From Xanthoparmelia taractica (lineage: Eukaryota > Ascomycota > Lecanoromycetes > Lecanorales > Parmeliaceae): 64,000 nucleotides of DNA. The notes beneath the pieces are model-generated. The model made no database searches and had not been told where the DNA came from. It saw only the letters and a program-made list of their open reading frames with translations. The DNA lies in the NCBI GenBank assembly GCA_033085395.1, contig JANQBS010000119.1, positions 52,805 through 116,804 of the forward strand, given 5' to 3'. Position numbers and translations under genes: made by a program. Each line of letters opens with the position of its first letter. Position 1 is the first letter of the stretch. This document shows, piece after piece, positions 11,446-22,130 of the stretch.

Positions 11446-12766
11446 TGGAGGCTTACTTACTGCTTACGGGACCTTTTGGCATTACCGGAGATGGAGGGCG
11501 TATTATCGGTCAATGCGGGGGACCTCAATGCCACCTCGTTCGAACCTGATATTATGATACGCTGCCATCGATTTGGATCGGGCTCAAATGGGGGCGGAGC
11601 GGTCGAGGATCAGGTGCTGAAAACGGTACAACTGCTCACTCGAGGAAAAGTCGGTGAAGGAGCCATTCCGGCATTGGCTCGAATCACAGTGACCTTCCTG
11701 AAGTGGGCTCCCATAGCCATTCTTGAGACGCTGACGCCTCTTTTCGATGCGAACGAAGTATCCTGCACTATTCAGAATGTACAGACTTCTTCAGCCACTT
11801 CAGGCAGCAGTGTTCATATAAGTCATACCTCGCTCGATCTGCGGCGTTGTGCGCTGGCAAGCCTCAATTCGCTTGTTCCTTCATGGGTACGGTACTACTT
11901 TAGAGGCCCCGTGATCGTCCGCTCTGCATGATAGGGCAGAGATTTGCAATGGTCATTCGCCAGTTTATCTACAATGACTCGCCTCTTCTTGCTTCCAGCC
12001 TCAAATCAAGAATCGAGGCACACTGAGTCGGACCCTGATTTGGTTGGTGTCTTACTTCTTAGAGTAGTGACATAAAGGAGGGCTAAGGATGGCGAAACTT
12101 TCCTTGGACCGTTGCGGAGTGGAGCAGGCGTTAAAACCCAATCAACAGGCGACTTATCTCAGATGTATCGCACAGGATAGCACATTTGATGGTTCGCCCG
12201 CTCGATAGAATAGTATTCATGCAGAAGTCCGTTGCCCAGGAGAACGTCCTGCCAGCCTATGAACCGTTGGCCTAGGCAGCCACAGCCTTAATGTCAAGCC
12301 TCCCAAGAAATATGTATCACATAACATGTGGACTCGATGGACTCAACACGGTGCACTAAGGTACTCAAGACCCTATCGGCGTGTTCGATTGGTTTTGGGG
12401 AGTATGCTCCTCGATCTGTACTTCCGTACCCTGCCAACATAAGGGCAACCTCTTGCTCAGTACGCAATGCTCGGGTCTTTCTGTAAAATTTCATACTTTT
12501 CTGTAAGCCATTCCTTCGAATCCTTCGAGGCACTCTCCATAATTGAGATAATATCTGGAGCGTGGAGGGGCTTATCGATTAGCCATAAGCTGCTCCAAAT
12601 GAATCAAATTAATCCGCCAACATACTTACTGGAGATCGCCCTGCTCTTATGAATAAAAATAAAAATATTTATTCGAGCTCGTTCACTACCCTCACACCTC
12701 TGTCAAGCCGGCCTTGCACAATTGGTACAGCTGCGCTGGCCATTGTAGCCCTGGCTGGCTCAATTC
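11446..12766. other. intergenic; no convincing gene
   Basis: A 151-codon plus-strand frame (about 11494-11931, from its first ATG) begins 49 bp after the ArgRS stop. It has no known domain or clear splice structure, so I do not call it a gene. An AT-rich patch (AATAAAAATAAAAATATT) lies near 12652-12672. Confidence 0.4.
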
Positions 12767-14761
12767 ATGGCAGATAGGGTCTCTAATCTTCGCGCCGCAG
12801 AAGCTGCGTGCGTTGAGGACTACAACGATGACTCCGAGACCGCGGTGCCAGAGACCAAGAAAACAGCCAACATCACTGCGAAACGGACCAAGCCAGAAGT
12901 CTCCAGACGTCAAGTCCCTCGCGATGAATTCAGCGACTCGGGCCACTCAAGTCAGACTCTTGCAACGTTGGGAAGCACCAACACATCGCTAGAGTCCAAG
13001 TCTGGCTCCCTTACTGTAAGAGCTGAGTCATATGCAGTCGCATGCAAGACAAGTCCAACCACGATAGAAGAAAAGCCTCGCAGCAAGTCACGAAGCCCGG
13101 AGAAATTGCCTTTACAGCGGGCTGCCTCGAAGACTCGCAAAGAGGAGATTGCGAGAAAGGAGCCATGCAGCTGCAGTGAATGCATCGCGAAGGCCCGCCG
13201 CGCCACAATTCACCACTCCAGTAAACCAACAGGGAAACCCAGACCGCCAGTTCCGGAAGTATCACAGCAAATAAGACTCCCGCCGTCGCAGGTCGTTAAA
13301 GAAACAGCCATACCCCAACCTGCTCCTCCTCGACCGAAAGCCTTGACCTCTCGCTCATACCGCCGGGAGCGACCTGTAAGCTTTTACGCCGGCGTCGCTC
13401 CTGAGCCTCTCTACATTCAGACACAACAGCATATATACAATGAGCCCCAGCCCGCATTGAATTATGGTCCCACCGCTCCGGTTATATCACCCTCATACCC
13501 GTCACACCCAACCCCGTACATTCCAGCACCACAGCCTCTACATCAGCCTCAACCTCAACAGTTTTATAGTCTGCCTTCTCCATACGACTTCCAAACCCGT
13601 CCGCGTCCACGCCAATGGGCGTCTGATTACCAACCGGCTCCTCGCCCTCAGTCAATGCTACCTACAACTGGCCCACCTATCGAATACGTGGCTGAGCAAA
13701 ATTATGCTCCTGTTACCACCTCTGCACAGCCACCATCCCGCCAGTCGTCGCATCGTGAGCGTCCACGGGTTTTGCCAGGGCAACGCTCTGCTCGCGATGA
13801 AGATTACTACAACATGCCTCCTTCTGCTCCTTCAATACCACCAAGGTATAGGAATACGTCCCACCGAGATCGCCGACCCGCCATCCGGCATGCCGTGACT
13901 TCCGATGCTCACCCTACATATAATCACCGCCGGACCGTACGAGATGAGAGCACTACGGCACATGTCGGGCATGAGAATCTTGTCAAACAAAGCACTGGCA
14001 CACAGGAGCAAGGGCGGCGACCCTCTCGCAATACGAGCGATGAACCTGCTCCCAAAAAGTATAGCCTCGAGCAGTGTATCGGCCGTATGAGTATCGGAAG
14101 CGATGCAGTAAAGCACAGGCGACGAGCCTCTGTCTATGGTCATGAAACCTTGAACGAGCTTGCAGACGAGGTTGAGGCATACCAAGCGGCCAAAGGAAAC
14201 GGACGAACATTGAATCATATTCCAATACCACCTCCCTCTCCCATGCGAAAGAAGACACATACAAGCAGCAAGAGCAGTGAAACCAGCAGTCGTAAGAGCG
14301 CAAAGAGCGGGAAGAGCAGGACCAGCAAGACAAGCAAGGAGGGCAGTGACCTCAAATCCCGGCGGCCAAGCGAGAATGACAAATTTTCCATGCGCTTCGA
14401 TGCTTCTCACGGTGTCAACGTCGACCTCAAAGGTGGCATGGAAGGGCGGAGGATCAGCGTCCGTCAGAATAAAGACGAGGGAGAGATGGAATTCAGCATT
14501 GGCTCCCGAGGGAGAACAGTAACGGGTGCTGGGCGTGACGGCCGGGAGAAGAGCCGCAAACGTTCGTCCTACAGGAATTGCCAAAGCGAGACGGAAATCG
14601 CGAGGACAAGAACTATGAGTCGGCCGCCGATGAAGATGAGGGGGAAGGAAGAGGAAGAGGAAGCGACAGAGCCGAGGATCCTACGAGAGCGGATCACGAC
14701 GAGGACCAGAAGCCGGGGAGGCATTAGCAGGGCTGGAGGTGAACGAGTGGGATTCGTCTAA
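12767..14761 (+). CDS. large disordered Pro/Ser/Arg-rich protein of unknown function
   Basis: A single uninterrupted frame of 664 residues. Composition is low-complexity throughout. A Ser/Thr/Lys-rich N-terminus contains a CSCSEC motif near residues 133-138, where the Cys could bind metal. A Pro/Tyr/Gln-rich centre follows (about 220-330), then a more ordered stretch (YSLEQCIGRMSIGSDAV, about 430) and a basic SKSSETSSRKS region with many potential phosphorylation sites. A short glycine/charged segment (DASHGVNVDLKGGMEGRR) may be conserved. No catalytic domain, signal peptide or membrane span is visible. The length and codon usage make it a real gene rather than chance. Similar disordered proteins are common in Pezizomycotina, where a scaffold role is a guess. 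Confidence 0.75.
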   Translation: MADRVSNLRAAEAACVEDYNDDSETAVPETKKTANITAKRTKPEVSRRQVPRDEFSDSGHSSQTLATLGSTNTSLESKSGSLTVRAESYAVACKTSPTTIEEKPRSKSRSPEKLPLQRAASKTRKEEIARKEPCSCSECIAKARRATIHHSSKPTGKPRPPVPEVSQQIRLPPSQVVKETAIPQPAPPRPKALTSRSYRRERPVSFYAGVAPEPLYIQTQQHIYNEPQPALNYGPTAPVISPSYPSHPTPYIPAPQPLHQPQPQQFYSLPSPYDFQTRPRPRQWASDYQPAPRPQSMLPTTGPPIEYVAEQNYAPVTTSAQPPSRQSSHRERPRVLPGQRSARDEDYYNMPPSAPSIPPRYRNTSHRDRRPAIRHAVTSDAHPTYNHRRTVRDESTTAHVGHENLVKQSTGTQEQGRRPSRNTSDEPAPKKYSLEQCIGRMSIGSDAVKHRRRASVYGHETLNELADEVEAYQAAKGNGRTLNHIPIPPPSPMRKKTHTSSKSSETSSRKSAKSGKSRTSKTSKEGSDLKSRRPSENDKFSMRFDASHGVNVDLKGGMEGRRISVRQNKDEGEMEFSIGSRGRTVTGAGRDGREKSRKRSSYRNCQSETEIARTRTMSRPPMKMRGKEEEEEATEPRILRERITTRTRSRGGISRAGGERVGFV

Positions 14762-15409
14762 GAAAAACAAAACGAAGGCACACGATCTATTTACGGCTGT
14801 ACGGACATAACCATCAGTTTTCTTGTTCATGGGCTCATACTCATTTGGATTTCAGCACATCTCGGACTCGCTTCTCCATCTAATGCTTGCTGGCTCGGCC
14901 TTCTGACAAAAGAAAAGTTGGAACGACCTAAAAAGCAAGGTTCTGGCGGCCTGGTTCGATTTTGTTTCTTACACATAATGTCACGATCGGGGACGGATGA
15001 GACACGAAGATATGTACTTCACGGCTTTACGATGATCTGTTCGATTGGTTACCTTGTGCAGCGTTTGAGCAAGCGAGCGAGCGAGCGAGCGATTTCCGGT
15101 TCCTTTACGTATTCTACTTCAATTAGTGTGTAATTCAATTCAAGATGCATTATTTATTTTCTTCGGCTCTTCAATGTTGCCCCATGGAACACCCTTTGGT
15201 GATACTGTCTCCCTTGACCCAAGGATGCTGCCGTCAACAGAAGGATTGGTACAGGCTCAACTGCCCGCTAGTAAAAGACGTCGACCTTCCTTCCTCACGC
15301 GCTCTGATTCGTTATTTTCCAACTCTACCCTTTTGCCTGATTAAGTCAATAGTCAAATCCACCTCCATCCCCTCACCTCCTCCCCCCCCAATCCTCCCAA
15401 ATCTAAGCC
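14762..15409. other. intergenic with a GAGC microsatellite
   Basis: No gene is seen. A (GCGA)n/(GAGC)n run of about five to six units lies near 15067-15091. The 3' part is pyrimidine-rich just before the next start codon. Confidence 0.5.
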
Positions 15410-15542
15410 ATGCCAACCCCCGACTACTTCGCTGATATCCCCCCTTTCCCTTCCCCCAGCAACGATATCCCCACCCTCGCGCTCCCCCGGCTGCAGCTAA
15501 AAAAGCTACTATCCTCTGTCTCTGTCTCTGTCCCTGTCTCTG

Positions 15543-15573
<31 letters not shown>

Positions 15574-15850
15574 AAATGCTGATGAACAAGAAGAACGTGA
15601 GTCAGTCTCTGGCTCTGGCTCTGGGTATGAGAATGACGAAAAAGAAGAAGAACAATGTGAGTCGAAGGCGTTATTCGACGCCTGCGCCCGTCTTGGGTTC
15701 TCCATGCTGGATCTGAGGGGGTGTGATGAGGGTGAAGCGCTTTTGGAAGAAGTGGAGAAGGGGTTTGGGGTTTGTGGGGGGTTTTTTGCGCTGAGTGGGG
15801 AGGAGAAGGGGGGGGGGGGGTTTCCGTTGCTGGGGTCGAATTTGGGGTGA
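15410..15850 (+). pseudogene. N-terminal fragment of a 2-oxoglutarate/Fe(II) oxygenase-like gene
   Basis: The 146-codon frame starts like isopenicillin-N-synthase/2OG-dioxygenase N-terminal domains: IPTLALPRLQLKKLL, then ALFDACARLGFSMLDLRG and a VEKGFGV...FFALSGEEK stretch. A Ser-Gly repeat (coded by CTCTGG units near 15535-15625) is inserted between the first two blocks. The frame passes a G homopolymer near 15809 and stops. A short further piece reading YKPIGGTK follows at about 16000-16023 and suits the family. The catalytic core (HxD...H, RxS) was not found downstream in any frame. It is therefore a truncated relic, unless a large intron hides the rest. Confidence 0.5.
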
Positions 15851-16029
15851 GTGGGTGTGTGCACTGTATTCGATGATGTTGCTGTGACTTTCTAGTCCGC
15901 CTTTGTACATCAAGAATTGGTGGTTTTTATGCTCTTTTGATTGATTATCTCCTTACTATATACATTACAGGAGTATAAACTCACCTGTTGCAGGTACAAG
16001 CCCATAGGCGGCACCAAAATCCAGTAGCA

Positions 16030-17285
16030 ACAAAAATGCCATGGGGATCAGACCCAGGATGAAGAGGCTCAGTCGTCGAAACGTTTAGAGCGGCTGATGA
16101 AGTGACAGAGACTCTTGTCGAAAATTGGGAAAGGGTATATTGCACGATGATCTCGATCTGAAACGCAGATCGTCGTCTCGCTGCACCTGGGTTCTGCAGA
16201 TGCAGGCCAGGGTAAGGCCTTGCATTGGCCGTCTCCTCGATCGATCTGGACCTTTGCAGAAGCGTAAGGCAGTCCCTCGATGCGCCATGTCGTCGCAGGC
16301 TCGAAGTCGCTGTAGCCCTTGTCGTGGTCTGTCAGGATGCTGGCCCTTCGAGCTTATATTCGGTCTTTCGCTCTGGTTGCAAGCGAGGATGCTCTGAAAC
16401 CTATTGACTAGGGCAGAACCGTGATATAGTCGTGTTGTCGTCTTTCGTTATTGGTAAGGAGATTGAGAGAGATACGCCGTTTCCAGAAGAGAACACGAAT
16501 CTTAACAGGGGAGTGACCTTGGAAAATGACTCAAGCAATTAAAGTGATGCAGAAGTTATCTCCGCGATCAGGCTCTAGGAGTTGAATGATTCGGCTGTTC
16601 TTGTCTGTAAGGAAATATAACGCGGTGCTTGGCTGCATAGAATCTGTAGTTTTCTGTTGTCATAGCGCGCAAAAGAGACATTAGGTCGATAACGAGGCTA
16701 CATATTTCTTATCAAGAAAAGACTATCCACACCGAGTGAAATGCATCATTTTGGCATGCTGACAAGGATCGTGGCCTCCTTTTCGACCAGTGAGTCGAAA
16801 CCGGCGGTCATGCGGTTTTTCTGTCTTTGCTTGGTATGGTCCTTGATCGAGGTTGGAGCGTCAACAGCCAGGACGATAAGATGCCCCGGAGAGTGGTCAA
16901 GAATAGGCAAGTATAGATGATTTGGTTACTGGGCTGTTGTAGAGTGGAGGTAAGTACTTCTAATGGGTGTCGGCATGTCTACCTAAGCTTGGCATTGAGG
17001 TCGTTGCGTAGGGCGACAAAAAAGTAAATAGATAGATCGTCATCCCCAGCCACATCGAAAGCACCACACTACTTGACCTTCCTATTTTTATACTGCGGCT
17101 TATGACACCTTAGAGATTTCCACCGTCAAATTTCTTACCACTCTGCAATTGGCAGATAAACTACTTCTCGGCGAAGGGAATTCCTTGGATTCATTGTTTA
17201 CACTTATCTAATGCCAGGCAGCTGAGAAGCAGATACCCCCGAGTTGTTCAACTCACAAGAAAGGCTTTGTCATTCCCTACCAGCC
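16030..17285. other. intergenic; nothing recognised
   Basis: About 1.25 kb separates the oxygenase fragment from the next gene. Short frames on both strands (around 16085-16400) have no family features. The last part is presumably the promoter of the membrane-protein gene at 17286. Confidence 0.45.
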
Positions 17286-18404
17286 ATGGCCCCAATCACT
17301 TCCTATATTCTCACTCTCTTCTCCGGCCCTCACCTCTCGACCTCCAACCCTTCTCCTCTCATCAAACGCTCCGACGCTCTCTCCCCTCTCCAAGCAGGTG
17401 CATACTTTGCTACACGAGACGTCGCGAGACCACCGAGCACAAAATACGACCCCGGTTTCGGCTCCGTTGATCCCCACCACATCGATAATCGTGGCTTCTT
17501 TGCTCTCTTCGCGCTCATCGGCGTTGCTCTCGTCCTCGGCGGAATATGGTTCTTCTTCTGGGCAAAGAACGGTGGCTTCAAATTCCAGAAGGGCGATTGG
17601 GATGACTACAAGTCTACTGTGCTGCGGCGTAAGGGCCCGAATGGCACAACGCTGAGTGGAGCGACAAGGACCACGAGACTGGGTGGAGGGAGTGTGGTAG
17701 CGGGTGGGGGGCAAGACACGGATGAGAAGTTCTTCAAGAAAGGTGTACAAGCGGAAAGGAAGAAAAAAGGTCCACGGGGAAACAAAAACAATGATGATTC
17801 GGACATGCGGGCATACCGGCAAGAAAAGCCGGCTCGTGTTGGAGGCCTGAATCGCGAGTCTGACGGTATCTTCAACCACGACTTCGCCTACTCCGAAACT
17901 ACCTATTCGGATGATGTATCGCAAGGACAGCATATCCCCATCAACACTCCTAAAGCGAAAAGGGAATCCAAATGGACTAACCCTACCAAAAAGACAGAGC
18001 CTGCGACTCCCTCGCCCAAGAAGAAGACCACCAACTTCTACAACCAGACGCCAGGCTCCAACAACAGTACCGACTCACACCGCCCACTGAGGCCAAATGC
18101 CTACGTGCCTAGCAGGGATAGCACGCCGACTCGCTCTCGACAGAGCTCTCCGACCAAACACCACCGTTCCAGGGGCAGTGTGCCGGGCAGTTTCTACACG
18201 GAGCCGTTGGATTTCGAGAGCAGATACAGTGCGACCAACAGCGATGCTGGGGTGACGGAGGACAGCAGGGGCACAAAGGCGTACTTCCATCCTATTCCGG
18301 GTCTAGGAAGTGACACAGGCAGAGCCGGAGATGGGGGTTTCAGAAGGGGAAGGGGAAGGAGGGATAGTCTTAGTGATAGTGAAGGCGAAACCATGGCTAG
18401 TTGA
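17286..18404 (+). CDS. single-pass membrane protein with long basic disordered tail
   Basis: The preferred start is the Met at 17286, in the strong context CAGCCATGGC, giving 372 residues; an in-frame Met 42 nt upstream has weaker context. A short hydrophobic N-terminus (MAPITSYILTLFSG) could be a signal sequence. It is followed by a segment with HHIDNRG and a clear membrane span (FFALFALIGVALVLGGIWFF, about residues 71-92). Beyond lies GFKFQKGDWDDYKSTVLRRKGPNG, split here as GFKFQKGDWDDY and KSTVLRRKG, then a Ser/Pro/Arg-rich tail. Basic residues after the span predict a cytoplasmic tail. The span plus KGDWDDY block looks like a conserved filamentous-fungal family whose function I do not know. 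Confidence 0.8.
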   Translation: MAPITSYILTLFSGPHLSTSNPSPLIKRSDALSPLQAGAYFATRDVARPPSTKYDPGFGSVDPHHIDNRGFFALFALIGVALVLGGIWFFFWAKNGGFKFQKGDWDDYKSTVLRRKGPNGTTLSGATRTTRLGGGSVVAGGGQDTDEKFFKKGVQAERKKKGPRGNKNNDDSDMRAYRQEKPARVGGLNRESDGIFNHDFAYSETTYSDDVSQGQHIPINTPKAKRESKWTNPTKKTEPATPSPKKKTTNFYNQTPGSNNSTDSHRPLRPNAYVPSRDSTPTRSRQSSPTKHHRSRGSVPGSFYTEPLDFESRYSATNSDAGVTEDSRGTKAYFHPIPGLGSDTGRAGDGGFRRGRGRRDSLSDSEGETMAS

Positions 18405-19207
18405 GGGTACCAGATCATGAAAGGATGTCAGTAGGTTGAATATCAGCGATTGCACAAGCCAATGTACTTTGATCAGTGAGAGTCTGTACATCTTAGTCGA
18501 CTTATCTTGGCTTCTTCCAACAACATCCAATTACCATACGAATACACAATACCAACATGTTCCAACGCCCCCATATCCAGCATTCCACCAAAGCGTAACA
18601 TCTAGCCCTGTAATCTAAAGCCATAATGCCACATAACACCTCATGCCATCCCCTCAATATCCGAAAAGGTAAAACTGAGGTTTCCCTAAATCAAGTAACG
18701 ATTGGACCCTCCCTCCCTCTACCACCATCTTCGCGCGCTGGAGCTGGGATGTAGGCGAGATTGTTGGTGATGGTGATGGTGGTAGCGAGGAGGTTGCGGT
18801 GGGAGAGGGGAGAGGGTGAGGAGGCGGATGTTGGCGGGGCAGTGGGTGAGGGTTATTCTTCTGCAAGGGGAGGATGTTAGGACGGGGCGGGGGGGATAGG
18901 CGGTGAGAGAATTGATGGAGGGGTATAGGTGAGTCCTTTTTTTTTGTTGTGGGGGGAGGAAGGAGGGCGGGTTGTTGAAGGTGTGGGTAAATAGGTATTT
19001 GGGTTTGGGCTTGGTGTTTGGAAGGAATGGTAAGAGTTATGACGCTGAGTGATGTAGAGATTGGTGGAAGGAAAAGGTGCTCATAGACAGACAATAATCG
19101 CTCATGAAACGTAGTTTATTCCTTGGACAAAGTGCGTGATGAATGAATCGTGAGAAATTCTAAAAAGGAATACATTGATTATCCAGAAGGGGTATACAGC
19201 GCCTGCC
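18405..19207. other. intergenic; purine-rich low complexity
   Basis: About 800 bp. 18700-19050 is rich in G and A on the + strand (GGTGATGGTGATGGTGGTAG and GGGGAGGAAGG units). This opens a minus-strand Pro/Ser/His frame that I regard as a composition artefact. Confidence 0.5.
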
Positions 19208-19594
19208 ATGCTCGGGCCCGAGCATTATGTGACCCACGAACGCCTGAAGAGCATGATCAACGCTGCCGAACTAGATAAGAATAGTCGGCGATTAACAGAA
19301 GCAGAAGTAGCGGCTATGCTACGGCTGATAATTGCCATCCCTGGATTTGGCATTCTTCCCAACGTGCAGTCCACCGGTCTTCCTCCCAAAGTCCCCTTCT
19401 TCTCTGAGCTCTACAATTGGCAGAGAAGAGAGGCAATTCCTGCTCAATTTGCGACCAGGCTTCGCAGGCATGTACGGACAATGCAAGAAGTTGGGATCTC
19501 GAAGACCTGGCTCGACTTCATTCGGCCGAACCGAGCGTCGGAGATTGGGAGCCATGAGTGGGTCCTTATCGACGGGCATGCCATGCATCTCTAG
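19208..19594 (+). CDS. small hypothetical protein
   Basis: A frame of 128 residues from the ATG at 19208 with balanced, non-repetitive composition (EHYVTHERLKSMINAAELDK, then IAIPGFGILPN and KTWLDFIRPN). It has no signal peptide or domain I recognise. It ends 35 bp before the 3' end of the convergent mannosidase gene. It could be a real small gene, or an exon of one starting upstream in 19100-19200. Support is coding-like composition only. Confidence 0.35.
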   Translation: MLGPEHYVTHERLKSMINAAELDKNSRRLTEAEVAAMLRLIIAIPGFGILPNVQSTGLPPKVPFFSELYNWQRREAIPAQFATRLRRHVRTMQEVGISKTWLDFIRPNRASEIGSHEWVLIDGHAMHL

Positions 19595-19629
19595 GCAGTA
19601 AAATCATAAAGTTGCAGAGAAAGGCCGGA

Positions 19630-21673
19630 TCAGCCATAGCGCGGACCGTTGTCCACGCCTGGCTTGGGTCGTTTGAACGGGTGAGCTTCAGTGTTTCTGT
19701 GGGCCGAATCAGCGCCATCCCTCTCACGTTGCAAGTAACACGCAACAGGTTCAGGTCACTTACAGCACGTACTCATCCAGACTGACAACACTCGGCTCGC
19801 TAAAAATCAAATAGAAGTACTTCAACGTCTCCGCCGTCCAAAAACTCTCCATCTTGTTCTGCTTGGCTGACTTATCAATCCTCACATCTGATATCATTGC
19901 GTTACCAAAATCCGTCCGCGTGTTCCTCTCGATGTTCGAGAACATACGCCACGCTGAGTCTGGAAGGTCGGTATCGCCAGTCAGGCGATAGAGGACGAAG
20001 ACAGACTCGATAGCCTCAGGACGGAGCAGATACCGCGGATCCCAGATCTCGGAGAAGCCCTTTGGGAGATTGTTCTGGTGGATGGTGTGATTCAGCAGCT
20101 GGGCATCATTCTTGAAATCTTGGCCCTCCTCTGTCTTTGCCTTGGCTTTTTCTAGAACAGCTGCTTCCCACTTCTTCTCATCCCACTGGCAGTTAGAATT
20201 CATCTCGCACGGCACCATAGAGAATTGTTCGGGCATGATTCCTGAAGGCATACTGTCATATGCCCATACGCAGCCATCGACGAGCTTTCTTGCCGTGTTC
20301 ATCTGCTCCGGTTTCTCAAATATCTTCGCACCCATGGCTACCATACCGCCAGTGTAGCATCCCAAATGCTGGCCTTGCGGGTTGAGTCTGATTCTGTTAT
20401 TGCTGTCCACTGTTACAGCACCCGACATCAGAATGTCCTTGGTGTCCGGAATCATAGGTTGAAAGAATATATTATTGATAGCTGTGGTCATGGCGAGATC
20501 ATACATAGTCTTAATCTGGTCCTCATCATCCCGGCCACCGATCAGCATATGCTGCTTTGGTAGGTATTCGTACCACGAATCTGCCATACCACCAAGCGTG
20601 TAACTGTTGTCCTGAAAACTTAGGGTATCCGCATTCATGAGAGTGGGCCATAAGCCTGGCAACGAGGTGTGGGTTTGGAGTTTCTCGAACTCGTCCAGTA
20701 TCCTCTTTACTGCATCATAATATTTCAAGTTGCCCGTCAATTGAGATAGTCGTGTAAACTCAAGGGTGAGAGAGCCGATCTCAGCAATGAGCGTCGCCGA
20801 GCCCGCCTTCTGTTGAGCTCCCTCCAGTGCCTGTTTCCAGTACCATCGCGTGACTGGCATACGATTCGGTGTGTCAAAGGCGCAGTACAGAAGATCTCCC
20901 ACCTCCGTCGCTTTTTGCAAAAGAACAGGATATGTGCCACCAGTCAGGTCATAGGCGCCAAGAAAGCCCCCAAGATATCTGATGGTTGTCTCAAAAATAT
21001 TCAGCATACTCTCACTCGTGGAATTGAAATCGATGTCCTTAGCAGCATCGACAGCTTCGTCAAACTCCTCCTTCATGCCCATGATCCAGAGCGTATCCAA
21101 TGAATCCACCAATGTAGCAGCCCAACCTCCAAATGCCTGTACGCTCCCGCCATTCAATGGGGACAGCTCATCTTGCATCCACGCATGTGCCTTGTATCCT
21201 GCCCAGGAGTGCTCGAAACTCGACTTAACAGCCCCAAGTCTCTGTAACCGTGTAGCCTTCGCCTCGTCTGTTTCAGCCCCAAAATCATGCTGGACCTGAG
21301 GAAGTTTGTAGGGCAACCCTTTCGAAAAGTATTTGTAATTTGTAACAGGATTCTGCTCGAAGAATTTTCGCGTGCCGAAAGTGTGCTGGCCTTTTGTAAA
21401 CCTCGGCGGAGGTCCCACAGCTTCCGGAGAGTTCGGGTCTGTGGCACCTTGGGAAGAAGGTTCCTCGTCCATTGAGACATTGGAGGGCACGTCATTGTAG
21501 CTATAGCTGGTCAAGCCTGATGTCGACGATTTACCCTTCGTTCTGTAACCTTTTCTGGTTTTCACATTCGTCGGGTTCAAAGCAACATCTTGCAGAGAAT
21601 AGAGGTACCAGATTCCGAGGAGAGTGATCGAGGCTAGGACAAGTGAGGTGATCCTTCTGCGTGGCAAGTACAT
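19630..21673 (-). CDS. class I alpha-1,2-mannosidase (GH47)
   Basis: This glycosidase trims alpha-1,2-linked mannose from N-glycans in the ER or Golgi. The protein is a type II membrane protein with cytoplasmic MYLPRRR, a span at about residues 9-27 (SLVLASITLLGIWYLYSL), a disordered stem, then the (alpha/alpha)7 catalytic domain. GH47 signatures include FGGWAATLVDSLDTLWIMGM (about residue 180), LGGMADSWYEYLPK and LLRPEAIESVFVLYRLTGD near the C-terminus. A 67-nt intron at 19697-19763 (GTAAGT donor, CACAG acceptor) interrupts the codon for the L of DEYVL. The second exon adds NTEAHPF...KRP and extends the protein to 658 residues with a stop at 19630-19632. Exon lengths sum to an exact frame, and I see no lesion. 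Confidence 0.95.
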
Positions 21674-22130
21674 GGCAGCGAAAGGATCAAGTCGTCGCTC
21701 GACAGGGAGGATAGGAAGAAACGATACACTCCATGCCTCTGGTCATAAAAGTGACATAGTTGGTATGTATGTTCTTTGGGGTTTCAAATAAGGTATATCT
21801 CGCGCGGCTTAAGCCCCTTCAGCCCATAAAGCGCCAAGGGCGCTTTCCCCACACTCAGCTTTAGGGCTGAGGTCCTCCCCTCGCATAGTCACAGGGACAC
21901 ATCTTAAGACTGGATTCTCGATACGTATCTAGACATGCTAAATTCTATTTTGTGTAGAGTATAATTACAGCTTGTTCTATTCGTCCTTGGGCGGACCGCC
22001 CAATAGTCACTCGATTCGCTAGACGCCAACTCTATCGCTATGCATCGCAGAAATTTATATGATAATGTGCATGGCAACAAAGCAAGATCCTTTTGAAGGC
22101 CACGGATCTTACCACGCACTCAACAATTGA
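21674..22130. other. intergenic, upstream of the mannosidase
   Basis: About 450 bp with no gene seen. It should contain the mannosidase promoter next to 21673. Confidence 0.5.

Noticed and set aside
13832..14584. 250-codon minus-strand frame
   Set aside because: It is antisense to the disordered-protein gene and has the composition of a codon-bias shadow.
18654..19094. 146-codon minus-strand Pro/Ser frame
   Set aside because: It is produced by purine-rich low-complexity DNA, with no domain and no splice signals.
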